DNA of 64,000 nucleotides. Source: Eucommia ulmoides. Lineage: Eukaryota > Streptophyta > Magnoliopsida > Garryales > Eucommiaceae. The translations under genes and the position numbers were made by a program. This document shows, piece by piece, positions 1 through 12,169 of this stretch (its first letter is position 1; every line of letters starts with the position of its first letter). The DNA is taken from contig CM028335.1 of the NCBI GenBank assembly GCA_016647705.1, positions 7,536,818 through 7,600,817 on the forward strand, written 5' to 3'. The notes beneath the pieces were generated by a model. It did no database searches. It was not told the DNA's origin and saw nothing but the letters and a program-made list of their open reading frames with translations.

Positions 1-183
1 TTACAAGTAACTAATTTTTTATTTTTTATTTTTCAGTTACATATTCCAATAATATGTAACTTTTTAGTTACATGTCTCTGATATGTAACTAAAAAGTTTA
101 ATATTTTTCAATTACATGTTTTAATAATATGTAACTTTTTAGTTACATGTCTCTGATATGTAACTAAAAAGTTTGATATATGT

Positions 184-231
<48 letters not shown>

Positions 232-525
232 AACATGTAACTAATATTATATAAACACATGTAACTAAAAATACTCAAATATGTGTAAAAAGTAACAATT
301 ATGAAATTATAACTAATATTAGTTACATGCAACATAATTCACTATAAAAATCGAATGTACTCACTAAAAGACTCCCTACAATCCCTGCAATATCCCTACA
401 ATTCCTGCAATGCGGGACTAAAATACAAGTAGAATCTAACTTAAAGGATTAAATCAAAACATAATAACACAAAATGACTTTTCACCAATTAGACTTAAAA
501 AAAAAGGACTTTTCACCAATTTTCC
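1..525. repeat. AT-rich repeat DNA with tandem units and a TA microsatellite
   Basis: No gene is visible here. Two copies of a roughly 75-base unit built on GTTACATGTCTCTGATATG lie at about 45-175, followed by a TA dinucleotide run at about 189-228. The phrase ATGTAACTAATATTA recurs here and in intron 2 of the second GST copy near 37.85-37.95 kb, so both may derive from one unclassified AT-rich repeat family. Confidence 0.6.
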
Positions 526-1090
526 TTTTTTTTTTTTTTTAATTCTCTATAAGGAGGTCATTCAATATTAAGACCCCCTGACAATGGGAATTAAGTTTTC
601 AGACCCTAGGAATTCTTTAGGAAATAGTCCTTCAATTTGCCCCTCCTTGTTAACGTTTATTTACGGATCATGCCATTGAGAGTCTGCACCCCGCTATTCT
701 GGCTGATGTAACGTCAACAGTATACTAAATAAACCCACCAAATTACGTAATTCGGCTATGTAGGCTTGGTTTCTGAATCAAATCATATAAATTTGTGTTC
801 AAATTAAAGAGCTCAGCAAGATCTTTGCGATGATGTTTTTCTTTTGTTTTTCTGTTAAAGTTTACGGAATGTGTTAACGTTAACGCATGGTAAGTTGTCC
901 GGAGTGACCGCGTCCATTCTGATTTCGATATATCGTGGTACTTGTTGCACTATCTGCTCTACTACACAGAAAATGTCAAAACACTCTCCATTTCTCTCTC
1001 CTCGCTTAAAAACTCCCCAAACCCTAAAACTAAAGAATCGAAATAACTAAGAATCTGCACAAACCATCTGCAAAACTGTCGAACCCATAA

Positions 1091-4000
1091 ATGCGCCCCC
1101 TCATCTTCTATACAGAAACGAGGAAGCCCCAATCCGGATGGTATGTAAAACCCTAAAATCAATACTAGGTGTTTTCGTCTAATTTCACCGTCTTCGACAT
1201 GCTGTCTTTCCCGATTTAGGATTTTTGTTTCTTGCATGTAGTAGACTTTGCATTAATATTCTTGTATCGTATGTCGTATTGTGCGTCGTGGTTTGCTGTG
1301 TTGAAAACTTTCACGTGCTTTCTTAATTTAAACCCCCCTCCCCCCCCAAAAAAAAACAAAAAAAAACAAAGTTAATGTTTATGTAGTTAGTTTGTATGCA
1401 GATGTGCAAAGTATTCTTGTTAATGTTAACGCATTAAAACTTTGTCTCTGATGTTGATGTATGTGTTAACGGTTTGGACTTTATTAGTTGAGATTTTTCC
1501 ACAAAGAAAATGTCTTAATCGTTATGTACGAAAATGTAAAATGAGACCTGTAGGACGGATGTTTTTAACCTTTTTTGTAGAAATTTGATTGTTATTGACG
1601 TCTCTCTTTATAACGGTAAACGTTAAAGCAAAAAGTATGCTTGTAAATGTCTACGTTAACTTTAATGTAGGTCGAATGTTTAGATTTGGTATGTTTATTG
1701 GTCTTGTAGAACACTTTGACTAATTGCATTAATGTTAACACCTGGATCTTAGTTGCGTTAACGTTAACATAAATAAGTTGCCTTGTGAACATAGAGCGTT
1801 TAACATTAAATGTTCGTGAATGTAGATATTTTGTGACTTTTTTTTGGCCTAAATAGACACTTGGTCTTGGCCGCTAAATTAAGTTTGTCATGTAGAAGGA
1901 AGACTTAACGTTAATGTGGTTGAATGTTGAGGGGTGAATTGAACTTACTTTAACATTTATGCAATTAACGTTAATACATGGACTGACTGCTGTAATGCAC
2001 TAGGAGTGGGTTGTGAATGCGTTAAGTTAACGCAATTAAGATTGCCTTGTAAAAGGAAGGGGAGTTAATGTTAATGTGCGTGAATGTTGGGATTTGGTAC
2101 GGTTTTTGGACTGGATAAACAAGTGGACTGATTTCTTTAACGTTAAACATGTGGATTGTAACTGCATTAATTGTCTTGCCTTTGTTCTTGCAGTAAAACT
2201 TCTAAAGAAACCCAAAAAAGAAAGGTACAGCTAGCGAGTGTTCCTGTATCGGTGCAACCTGAAGCAGACTTATGAGCTGCTGAAAGAGTGCAAACTGAAA
2301 GATCAGCATAAGACGCTTTTGGCGAGGACCCCGTTTGCAAAATTGTTTGAGATATTGTACGAGCAAAGAGTGACTCTCGAAAACATCCACAAACATAATG
2401 ATCTCATCGAGATGATCATCCGGTGCTATAACCCTTCGCGGGAGGAGGGGGGGTTAGGATTGGGGGCAGGTTCATCCGGATAACCCCCCTAGACATACAA
2501 CTAATATTCAGTATAACAACGAGCGAAGAACCTGTTGTTGTGAGTCGATACACAAAGTCCGACTCTCCGTTTATGTCCAAACTAACATTTGCAGACCGCG
2601 GGTTCAGTGTTGCGTATTTGAGATCGCTTGTGGAAGCAAATATCAATGCCACAGACGATGAAACGATACAAGATATTGTGAGTATGGTCATTTTGCACCT
2701 GATGATAACATGCTTCTTTGCAACCACTGGGCAGCAGGTCCCGAAATGGTTAGTTTGCTATGTTGAAACGATTGAAGACATGACCAATTACAATTGGACT
2801 GACGCGATATTCACAGAGTTGGAGACTAGCTTGAAGAAGTTGTATATGGAACCCCAGTCAGTCACGGGGTGCATGCTTGCTCTCCAGGTATACACACAAT
2901 CATTCGGAAATGTTTTCCAAAAATTAATAAGTGCTGTTTATGGAAACTGCTTGACATCGTACAATTTTTTGTTTCTCTAGTATTGGTTGTGCGAGCACAC
3001 AACGTTGGTGAACCACATCGAGGGCAGGGAACATAGCGTGCCACGTTTGGAGAGATGGTGCCTCACCACATTTTCTTCAAACCTTGGGGGCATTCACATC
3101 AGCCTCCTGCCAGCTGATAAGGTAATCAAAAAAACGTGTTGTGCTTTAACATTCATGGGTAGCACATCGCATCTGTCCCATAGAAATACATTAACATTTA
3201 TGTAATTTTTTTTAATAGTTGGCCTTTTTTCATATTAAAAACTGTTAATGTTAACATAAAAGAAAAAAAAAAATGAGATATCTGGGATTATGTTAACGTT
3301 AACGCATTTAAGTTTTTTGTTAACATTAACGCATGTGATTGTGTCCTAGAGAAAATGCATTAACGTTTAAGGTTTTTTTTTGGTTCGCATGTGTCTTAAT
3401 TATTTTCACCAACATTACGTGTCTGTTGTTGCCAAATTGCGTTAACGTTATGGAGTTTAATAGTCGACCTTTTTTCATATAAAAAATAAGTTAATGTTAC
3501 CGTAGAAGAAATAACAATGAGATATCTGGAATGTGTTAACGTTAATGCATCTGATTGTGTTAACATTAACGCATTTAAGTTTTTTGTTTAAGGGGAGAGT
3601 AACGTTAATATGCCTGAATGTTAACGTGTTGTTTCGATGTTTTGGTGATGTTTTATGTTCTCCATACTATCTCTGGTGCTGAGTTAACTATCACGTATCC
3701 CAGGTGAAAGACCAACCTACTGAAGAGACTTTGGCAGAGCTGCAAATGGGGATTGCTTTAAAGGAAGAGAGCGATAACTCAATGAAAGATACCCTGGTCA
3801 ATGAGAATGAAGATCTAGGCGTTGATATTGATGTAACGTATGATTCAATGATTGATGACATCATAGGGCGGTATATGACCCCCCCTCATAAATCATTCTT
3901 CTGTTTTTCCCTCTCAAACCACAACTAATTTGGGGGATGATTCCGCCTCTGTTGAGAGTGAATGTTGCATGCCTTCTGGGGGTACCTTTGGACCACCGTC

Positions 4001-6300
4001 TACCGACATACCTACGGTTGATGACATCCACAGACAGATCGAACTCATGCAGGGTGAGTTCGCAGCCAAAAAAATGAAAAAAGATCAGACAATTACGGCG
4101 TTGCATAAGGTAATTGCGAGCATTACCGCCGCCAACGTCGAGCAGAAAAAAGAGATTGATCATCTAAAAGTATCGTCGTTGCAAGCAAAAGAAAGTTACG
4201 AGCATTCTCTCTCTGACCTTTCTACTCAATTAGCGAAATCAATTGGGGAGAAGGCGAATATCCTGACAGAAATTAGCGTACACGACGTGACACAAAAATA
4301 TAAGGGGGGCCCCCGTCGATAAAGATAAAGATGACCTTGGGCGGAGATATCACGAGCTCGCCGATGAGGTGGAGTCGCTGAAAAAGACAATCAAAACGTT
4401 GAATCGGTAACATGCTGGTGACGCTAAGGAAATGAATAAGAAATATAATGATCTTGCATTTGACTTGAAAGCAGAGCAAGAAATCAACAAACTGTTGAGA
4501 AAGGAGAAGAAAGAGATAGCCAAACACGACGTTTCAATGCGTGTGATGCTTAATAAACAAATACAGGACCTTCAGACAAAATTGAAAGCCCACTTGCAAA
4601 AAGGGGGGGGGGAAGGTACACCTACCACACTCGCAGTCCTAGAGCCTGAACCGCTATCTATGGTCATGCCAACAGACGCGCCTGATGATACATCACCAAT
4701 CCTGGTTCCCATGTCACATGGGGGGCAACGCCAAAGGTTAGCTCCATGGTTGGTCGAGTAAGGCAAAAGGAAAGGCAACCGAAGAAACAAGGGAGTGATT
4801 TTGTCTACCCAAAAACGAAAGGGAATGGGAAGCAAAAAGAAAAAACTGACATAGTTAGTGTTGATGAGATCCCACCGAAAACAATGTATGAAGACAATGC
4901 AAAACTACCGACTTGAAATACAACGGCCGTTAGTATGATGCTTGATGATGACGATTGGGAGAAGTTGCAAGTGATTTCCAAAGAGGGTCCCGGGTAAAAA
5001 ACACATTTTAACTCAAGTGCCAATTTACTTTAAAAAATAGTTTTTCCAGAAAATGTTTGTTAACCATGTGATATATTGTTTTTGATAATGTCCCAGGACA
5101 TTCGTTTTTGGAGGCGGGAAACCCTTGGCCACAGTTACATGTGGCGATGTAATATGAATGCTCATGGAGCGACGTGTGTTCGATAATGTATGAAACCAAC
5201 TATGTAATGTTTATGGTTTATAATTGATTGAATGATTACATAAACCTGTTTGCGTAAAATGATGTTTACATTATGCAATAATGGCGTTAACGTTAATGTT
5301 ATTGTCTCCTCCTCCCACCCCTCCCCTTCCCTCCCACCCCACAGGTTATCGATTCATTCGGGGAGTGTTTGGAAGATGAAATTAGAGGACTCAATCAAAA
5401 GAGGATGGCAACGTCAATCGTGTTATTGCACGAAACTAGATTCGCACTAGCATGCATATGGGTAAGCAAAAATTAGATGCTCTATCATATATTATCTTTT
5501 TTTTTTTTTTTTTTCTCCAACCGTGCTAAAATGTAAACTCAAAACATCATAGAATGTTATGAGAGACAACAACAAGAACCTCCTGAAAGATATCTACTAC
5601 ACAATCAACACTACGTTCAACCAACAAAATCAGTACGTTGTGTTCCCAATGAACACTCACGGTTTCCATGCATGACCTAATCACTGGACTGTGATGGTGC
5701 TGGACATACATGCGAAAAAATAGACGTTCTACAATTCCATCCGTCCTAGGAATAACACCAATGATCGTTATTATAACGATGCGCTTGCAGTGGTATGTGA
5801 TTTAACAGGACCTATTTTCATTGTCTAGAACTACGCTCTGTTTTATTTTACTAACCTAAATTCTAAATAGAGAAAATTTATTGAGCGACATATCAACATG
5901 GAAATACGGTTCGATTGGGGCGATGCACCTATCGAACAATGTCCCGATTCCCTGCAACAAAGGGGGGCGTAAGTTCACCCGTCCAAAACTCGTGCAAAAA
6001 AATCGTATGTCTGCACAAATTTATGATTCCCATCTGTTTATCTTCCCCCACCCCCACCCCACCCCTATTTTCAGAACCGATTGCGGCGTTTTTGTTATGT
6101 ACATCATGAAACAATATGTTGGGAACATGCTGGTCACAAAAAAACTGTCGGTGGCAGATGTACGGGGTGTCCGGAAAGACGTAATACATGCTCTATTGAA
6201 CCATCCGCACTATGGCTGGGTCCCAACGGGGCGCGACAATGTTGAAAAAATCCAACTAGATCAGGGCACACCCCGTCCTGGAGAAAAGGTTGCTCCATGA
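1091..6300 (+). pseudogene. VANC-like / Ulp1 (C48) protease-domain gene of the MULE, degenerate
   Basis: A plausible model starts at ATG 1091 (exon 1091-1140), splices to 2194-2887, then 2981-3121, then from 3704 through a long coiled-coil region to about 5.0 kb, then 5344-5460, about 5552-5792, from 5871, and a last exon from about 6074 to the stop at 6298-6300. The N-terminal part is DUF1985/plant-mobile-domain-like: a LLARTPFAKLF segment near 2.31 kb, FIRITPLDIQLIFSI near 2.48 kb, and a YNW...GCMLALQ block near 2.79-2.88 kb. The C-terminal part is a Ulp1 fold with the catalytic His (HW, 5682-5687) and Cys (DCGVFVM, Cys codon 6082-6084); the usual Asp of FYDS reads Asn (5733-5735). The frame is broken: the exon 2 frame shifts near 2.27 kb, the coiled-coil frame breaks near 4.31-4.41 kb, and in-frame stops lie at about 4.91 kb, 5673 and 5721. 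Domain calls are mine by eye; the VANC relationship is inference. Confidence 0.72.
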
Positions 6301-7485
6301 TACAAGACACAAATCTAAAAATGTATATATTTTGCTGTTTGATTCATTTTTTATGTAACATACTGCATCCGTTAATTTATTGCGTTAACGTTAATATCAA
6401 GCTGTAATTCCTTAACTCTTGCTTATTGCATTAACGTTAATACCAAGTTGTAATTCCTCAACTCTTGCTTATTGCGTTATCGTTAAAACGTCATGACATT
6501 AAGATGCGTTAACGTTAATGTAAACAAACTCATTTGCCTTTATCTTAATATGTTTACGTTAACTTTAAAAATGTAATTCTTTAACTCTTACATGTTGAAT
6601 TCAATTGCGTTAACGTTAAAAAAATGTGTAACGCACTGCACATGTTAAGTATATTGCGTTAACGTTAATACCAAAAAGAAAGGGTGCACAGTGAGAACAC
6701 CAAAAATTTAACCAAAAATGAAATTACTTGATTCTTACTTATTGCGTTAACGTTAAAACATCATGACATTAAGATGCGTTAACGTTAATGTAAACATACT
6801 CTTTTGTCTTTATCTTTATGCGTTAACATTAAGTTTAAAAAGGTAATTCTCTAACTCTTACTTGCTGAATTCAACTCCGTTAACGTTAAAAAAATTGGAA
6901 CGTACTGCAGCCGTACTTATATTGAGTTCAACATTAATCTAGAGGGTATTTTGTGCCCTTCTTTCACTCCCAACACTTGTGTTTAAAATTACGTTAACAT
7001 TAAAATAATATGATGTATGTTTCAAAAAACGTGAACGTTAATGTTAACGTAACCTGGAAAAAGTGAGCGTTAAAATGTTAACGTGCGTCAAATGTTTAGA
7101 TTACTACGTTTTTTGTAATGAAAAAATAATCAGACAAAACGTTAAAAAGTTGACGCTTTGATTGTAATTGCGTTAACGTTAAACCAAATACGTTTGCCTT
7201 GTAGATAGGGATGGTTAACGTTAATGTGCATTAATGCACATGTATGATTTACACGTTCTAAGTGTTGCACAAAAACAAAACTCATTTTTTGTTTGCTCAT
7301 CTTGCTTACAAAAAAAAAAACATAGTGAAACCCGAAAAAAAAAAAAAAAAAAAATCATGTAACAAGATGTAAAACATATCATAAGCAAAACCACAAAAGA
7401 AAAAGAATGATGAATAATTGCTTTAGATTGCAGCGGTGCATGTCTTCCTGTTGTGATGCCCATTGCTTTTTGTATCTACTACATT
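6301..7485. repeat. Convergent spacer of the MULE with dense GTTAACGTTAAC motifs
   Basis: This spacer between the two tail-to-tail MULE genes carries about ten exact TTAACGTTAA cores (near 6383, 6430, 6507, 6609, 6659, 6746, 6778, 6882, 7172 and 7215) plus several one-base variants. Part of the density comes from a tandem unit of about 270 bases: the segment around CATGACATTAAGATGCG occurs near 6.49 and again near 6.76 kb. The motif is a perfect palindrome with one central CpG. Confidence 0.85.
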
Positions 7486-8627
7486 TTATTTTTGGGATCT
7501 CACCTCTTGATGGGATGCGTTTCTTCTTCGATCAACCAGGTTGTTTTTTTGTAATTGGGGGGAGGGGATGATTACAGCTTCCGATGCATTCCATTCAGGT
7601 TTCTCGATAGTGGGCATGCCGTATATACCTTCCGAATAGGTTATTCTGTAATATTCCGTCGAGAAAAATGGCTCAATAAATGAATATATATTCTGGTCGC
7701 TTTTTTGTATCGCCGCACAAGCACGAACACACGGGAATCCGTTCTCCTGCCAAATGAAGGATGAGCACATTTTTTTCTCCACGTCAACCAGCATGGATAG
7801 GGGCGAGTGCACTTCATATACGCTGTTGCCGCACTCGACAGCGTTCCGCGTCCGTCTATCACTAATCAGCCGCGCAAGCATCTGATCCCGTACTGGGCAT
7901 AGGAACCCTGTCATCAACAATGATTTGGCGTGTCTCACTAATAATTGGTTCATTATCTTGCACCTGATCTTGTCGACCATCAATATGATCGACAGGTGCC
8001 GGTAATCACGAATTCATACGTTAAATGCCTCCGCTAGGTTGGACGACATCTCCCTGTATCTTTTGCCTTTGAAAAACATGTTGCAGAAGTTGATGGGTAG
8101 AACATCCTCTAGGAAATTTTCTACTCGCCCCATACTTTTTGCTTTTAATTTTCCCCTCAGCTAATAGTATTTGTTAAGCGTCATCGCATACGCCATTATC
8201 GAATATTTATGCACGAACTTCTCCTTCCACGCCTCTTTCAAACTCGCTAATTTGTCCCTTAGGTTGTTTTTCAGGTGGTTCAAACAATAAGAATGAAAAC
8301 AATCAGGGAACATCTTCCGAACGCCCTCAAGAATGCCACTGTATCAAACGAAAATGAATGTTAACACACGTTCGTTCGCCATAATTTTTGCCAAATTGGT
8401 CATGAACCAGTACCAGTTGTCGTCGTTCTCCGCATCAACAACAGCGAATGCCACATGAAAAAGACTTGTCTAGTTATGAAAAAAAAAAAAACAGTTCAGC
8501 ATGCCAAAAACGACATGGAATACACGGGCACTTAATATGCGTTAACGTTAATGTTCCCATGTCTGCCCCCCAAAAATGACCTGCTTGTCTTATCAACCCC
8601 CCCCCCCACACACACAAACTGTTAAAA

Positions 8628-8662
<35 letters not shown>

Positions 8663-9110
8663 TTTAATTGCATTTAATGCACTTGAAAAATTAAAGACGT
8701 TTTTGGGCGGATCTTTAATGTTAACTAGCTAATTTATGCAGTTACATGACATAAAACACGCTAACAAATTACCGTTGTTTCCATTCTTTGCGCTAGCCGT
8801 CAACAAACACCCCTTGTACCTACCTTCCAGAAATGTCCCATTAAGAAACAACATCAGCCTGCAATAATTGAACTCGTGCGCAATCGCATAGAACGATACA
8901 AACAGCCTCTTGAAATGCCCCATTTCTTTATCATAATCCAACGCCAAATGGCTTCTTGGGTTCGTCCGCATACATGCATCCAAATACCAGCGCAGTTGAT
9001 TGTAAGGCGACTTGTGGTTGCCATACAAGTCATCTCAAGTTTTCTCTACACCATTCCATGTAATGTGGTATGGGATCTCAATCTCGTAGTTGTTCTTAAA
9101 GGTGTGAACA

Positions 9111-9296
9111 ACGTCAATTGGGCGAGTGGACGGGGTATTCCGAACTAAGTCTATGAGGCATGACTTCACAACACTGGAATTCATTTTCTCATTCCTCACT
9201 GTAACGTCAATTGGGCGAGTGGACGGGGTATTCTGAACTAAGTCTATGAGGCATGACTTCACAACACTGGAATTTATCTTCTCATTCCTCGTAATG
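9111..9296 (-). repeat. In-frame 93-bp tandem duplication inside the transposase gene
   Basis: The unit starting ACGTCAATTGGGCGAGTG at 9111 recurs at 9204, a period of 93 bases or 31 codons. On the minus strand both copies encode SCLIDLV(R/Q)NTPSTRPIDV, so the duplication keeps the frame in this part of the MULE transposase between the DNA-binding domain and the catalytic core. Confidence 0.85.
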
Positions 9297-10018
9297 TAAG
9301 CAGCGCCGCAACTATGATTTTTCTAAAACTCCCAAATATAAAAAAATATATAGCTTTCACCTAGTCTACTGTGCATTTTCCATTTGCACCCCCTTTCTTC
9401 CTTGAATGAACATTCAGTTGTTACTCTCTTCTTGTCATTCTTTATGTACTGAAATATGAAACCCATTTATACAGCCTATTTCCTTAGTACTTCTCTAAAT
9501 TTCGGTATTCCACCCTTAAAGATCTACCCGACTTCTTTAAGACCTTCAGCCCAGTGATCGGACAATAATGCCTTTTTAGGCAATGGGCAGAGAAGCGACA
9601 ACAGGTCTTCATTCCCGTTCATGCTGCCCCGCCTGTCGCTTGGTCTACTACAGCTTCCGCACATCTTTATCTCCAACCCCATATATTCAAGCTTCATTAC
9701 TCATGCAAAACTAACCATCACCTCTACGACATCCTGACATGATATTAGGCCCCTGTCATGCCCTGGTATCGAATAAAACAACTCGAATGAAACATCCCTC
9801 AACACGTCCCACCGCGACAACACGCTTTGAATAAGAGAACCGTGCGTGAAATCATCATCCACTTTGACGCCCAATGAGTAACCATCAAATTTGCACATAA
9901 AAAATATGCACGTCGCCGTTGCCCCCCCAGTAAATCTGCAAAACCAATAGAATTCATCCCCGATATTGAAATATAAACAGTCTAGCAAAAATGAGTTTCT
10001 GTTGTTAAACGTTAACAT

Positions 10019-11040
10019 AATTATATGTTAATGTTTACGTACTCTATAAAAATCAGAAAACAAGTGCATTGGTGTTAACGTTAACAATGGTTGTCAAAGA
10101 AAAAGGAAATGGAACTATCATCACGGCATACACCCCCTTTCCAGGCTAACATTAATGTGAGTTAACGTTAACATTTACACAAGTTGGTGGAATAGTGTCT
10201 TTCGTTTATATTCACATTATTATTATTACGTTCATGCTGCAAAAGATTAACAAGATGCAAGTAAACGTTAACACAGTGTCCGTCACCCACAGGGGATTCA
10301 TTCGTCACAAAAAACTCAAAAAAAAACAAACAGTCGAAAACGTTATAGGTACATAAAAAAACCCAAAAAAAAAGGTCTTCAACTTGATTGTATAACTTTT
10401 CATTGAATACAAACGAGTATCCTGTGTACGTTGCATCATCTTACTTTTCAAAAACAAAAATGTGAGTCAACGTTAACATGTACACCTGTTCCTGAGAGAA
10501 AATGTCTTTACTTATATTCACATTGTTATTACGTCCATGATAAAAAGTTTAACTAATTCATGTTAACTTTAACGCAATGCTATTGTCCCCAAAAAACTTC
10601 TCCCCCCACCCCCCACCCTGCCCGCCAAGAGCAGGGCCTTCATTGATCGTCCAAACTCAATTGTAGGTAAATAAAAAAAATCGAAAAAAGGTCTTCAACT
10701 CGATTGTATAACTTGAATACAAACGAGTATCCTGTGTAGTTTGCATCATCTTACTTTTCAAAAAAAAAATGTGAGTTAACGTTAACATGTACACCCGTTC
10801 CTGAGAGAAAATGTTTTTAATATATTCACATTGTTACTACGTCCATGATACAAAGTTTAACTAATTCATGCTAACGTCCACGCAATGCTATCGTCCCTAA
10901 AAACCTTCCCCTCCCCCCAAAGAATAGGGCATTCATTCATCGTCCAAACTCGAAAAACAAGGCCGAAACGTTGTAGCAACATCGAAAAAACCCAAAAATG
11001 AGACTAAGCTAGTTTATATAACTTTTCAATGAAAATAATC
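10019..11040. repeat. Tandem ~305-309-bp repeats, each carrying the palindrome
   Basis: Three successive units can be lined up on the anchor GTGAGTTAACGTTAAC, at 10157, 10462 (with one change) and 10771, giving periods of 305 and 309 bases. Each unit also repeats the text ending in TTCACATTGTTA and ACGTCCATGAT, and units two and three share ACAAACGAGTATCCTGTGTA. A partial further unit begins near 11.0 kb. The array lies between transposase exons or upstream of the transposase coding region. Confidence 0.8.
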
Positions 11041-11429
11041 GAGTACCTGATCTTGCTTCATCTTAAATCCCTCTCCGATTGTCGTCGCCGTCGTTTCAGA
11101 ATATTCACCTCTTACAATCTCTGTAACGCCTACAAATTTGAAAGGAATATTTTTCAAAATTCCCGTCCCTGTGTAAGGAATGTCGTACGTGTATTTGGAT
11201 CAGCTTGAAAATCTCTATTTTGTCGCTTAGCATAACCGAATCGATCCGTCTAGGTGGCTCGTCGAAGTGAACAGGAGTATTCTCGTCCATTGCCGCTCGT
11301 CTTATCTTGGTCAGAGGTCTGAAAACTAAACCCCTTGTACGAGGAGGTCTAAATCCTAAGCAAACATATAAAAAAGATTTTCTTCTCAATGGTCTCTCCA
11401 TAGGGGACTATATAATAAAAAAAAACTCT

Positions 11430-12165
11430 ATTTTTTTTAATACACACAAAATATTATTTTTTCTCCTTCTATATTCCTCCAGCTAAACATATTCAGAAAA
11501 TTGATTCTCTCTACAAAGAATAAAAAAAAAAAAATTCATTTCCCTTTTCCCTTCTTTTTTTTCACCTTTCCAACCAAATATATCCTAAATATGTTCTTGT
11601 ATTAGTATATGTCTATATATCTCTATAAATATATTTTTCTCACACATTAATATAATCATTCCATATCCTCTCACCCAATATTTTGGTTCTTAATTATTTG
11701 CTCCAAGCCCCCACAATTTTCGTAGTATTTACTTTTCCCCCATATTTTAAAGTTTAGCGGTAGGCCGTGGACATTAATTATGCAGCCGACCCAGAAAAAT
11801 ACAATTTTCCGTTTTGGGTACATTTTTGTCCATTTCTACAGACGTTTAGTGTGAGAGCAACAAATTGGGTGGGCCCCTGCATTGATACATCACGTGACAT
11901 ATCTTTAACCAGAAGCTGCCCCCTCAACAATTTATTTAATTTTTTATTTTTCAAAATTTAAAAACCCTTTACATCTCCCACCAAATTCAAAAAAAAATAA
12001 AAAAAATATAGGTTTAGTTCCACCTTGCACTCTTAAATTTTACATTTGATTGTTATTTTCACATTTTAGTTTTTATTATTATTTATTACACATCAATAAA
12101 ATTAATAATTTATTATTTAAAGAAAATCAAAACACACACGATTGTCTTTGTTGAGTTTATGTCCT
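11430..12165. other. AT-rich spacer, no gene seen
   Basis: Poly-A and poly-T rich sequence between the MULE and the next repeat. Short open frames (for example 11,767-11,961) show no recognisable motif. Confidence 0.6.
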
Positions 12166-12169
12166 AGAT

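Larger units (their letters stand above)
7486..11401 (-). pseudogene. MuDR-type MULE transposase, degenerate
   Basis: Read on the minus strand from about 11.4 kb. Visible parts in order: a possible N-terminal exon (11,105-11,401, overlapping the element end); a PB1-like MULE N-terminal module with LFYSIPGHDRGLIS (about 9.70-10.02 kb); the DNA-binding domain with GCKWKMHS and NHSCGAA (about 9.31-9.42 kb); the MULE catalytic core (8,773-9,300, ending at a GT donor, then about 7,990-8,475) with FLNGTFLEGRYKG, FAVVDAEN and CLNHLKNNLRDK; and a SWIM-like zinc-binding end (about 7.71-7.79 kb). Key residues are altered: the first catalytic Asp (usually DGTF) is Asn at 8840-8842, the SDR segment is replaced at a stop, and the SWIM His reads Arg in GFPCVRACAA. 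Several in-frame stops (for example in the block near 8.33 and 8.16 kb) show it cannot make a working enzyme. The final exon ends at 7486. Confidence 0.78.
535..11425. mobile_element. Large decayed Mutator-like element carrying Ulp1-like and transposase genes
   Basis: A DNA transposon of about 10.9 kb. The left end (TCTATAAGGAGGTCATTC, from about 547) resembles the reverse complement of the right end (TAGTCCCCTATGGAGAGACC, near 11,390-11,412); both ends abut T/A homopolymers and I could not resolve a target-site duplication. It carries two convergent genes: a Ulp1 protease/DUF1985-like gene on + and a MuDR-type transposase on -. This gene pair is known from VANDAL and Kaonashi-type plant MULEs. 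Both reading frames contain several stops and shifts, so the copy is dead. All non-coding parts are dense in the palindrome GTTAACGTTAAC and variants. Confidence 0.8.

Noticed and set aside
962-1237. A 91-codon minus-strand frame near the MULE left end
   Set aside because: No recognisable domain; it lies opposite the presumed 5' UTR and first exon of the Ulp1-like gene.
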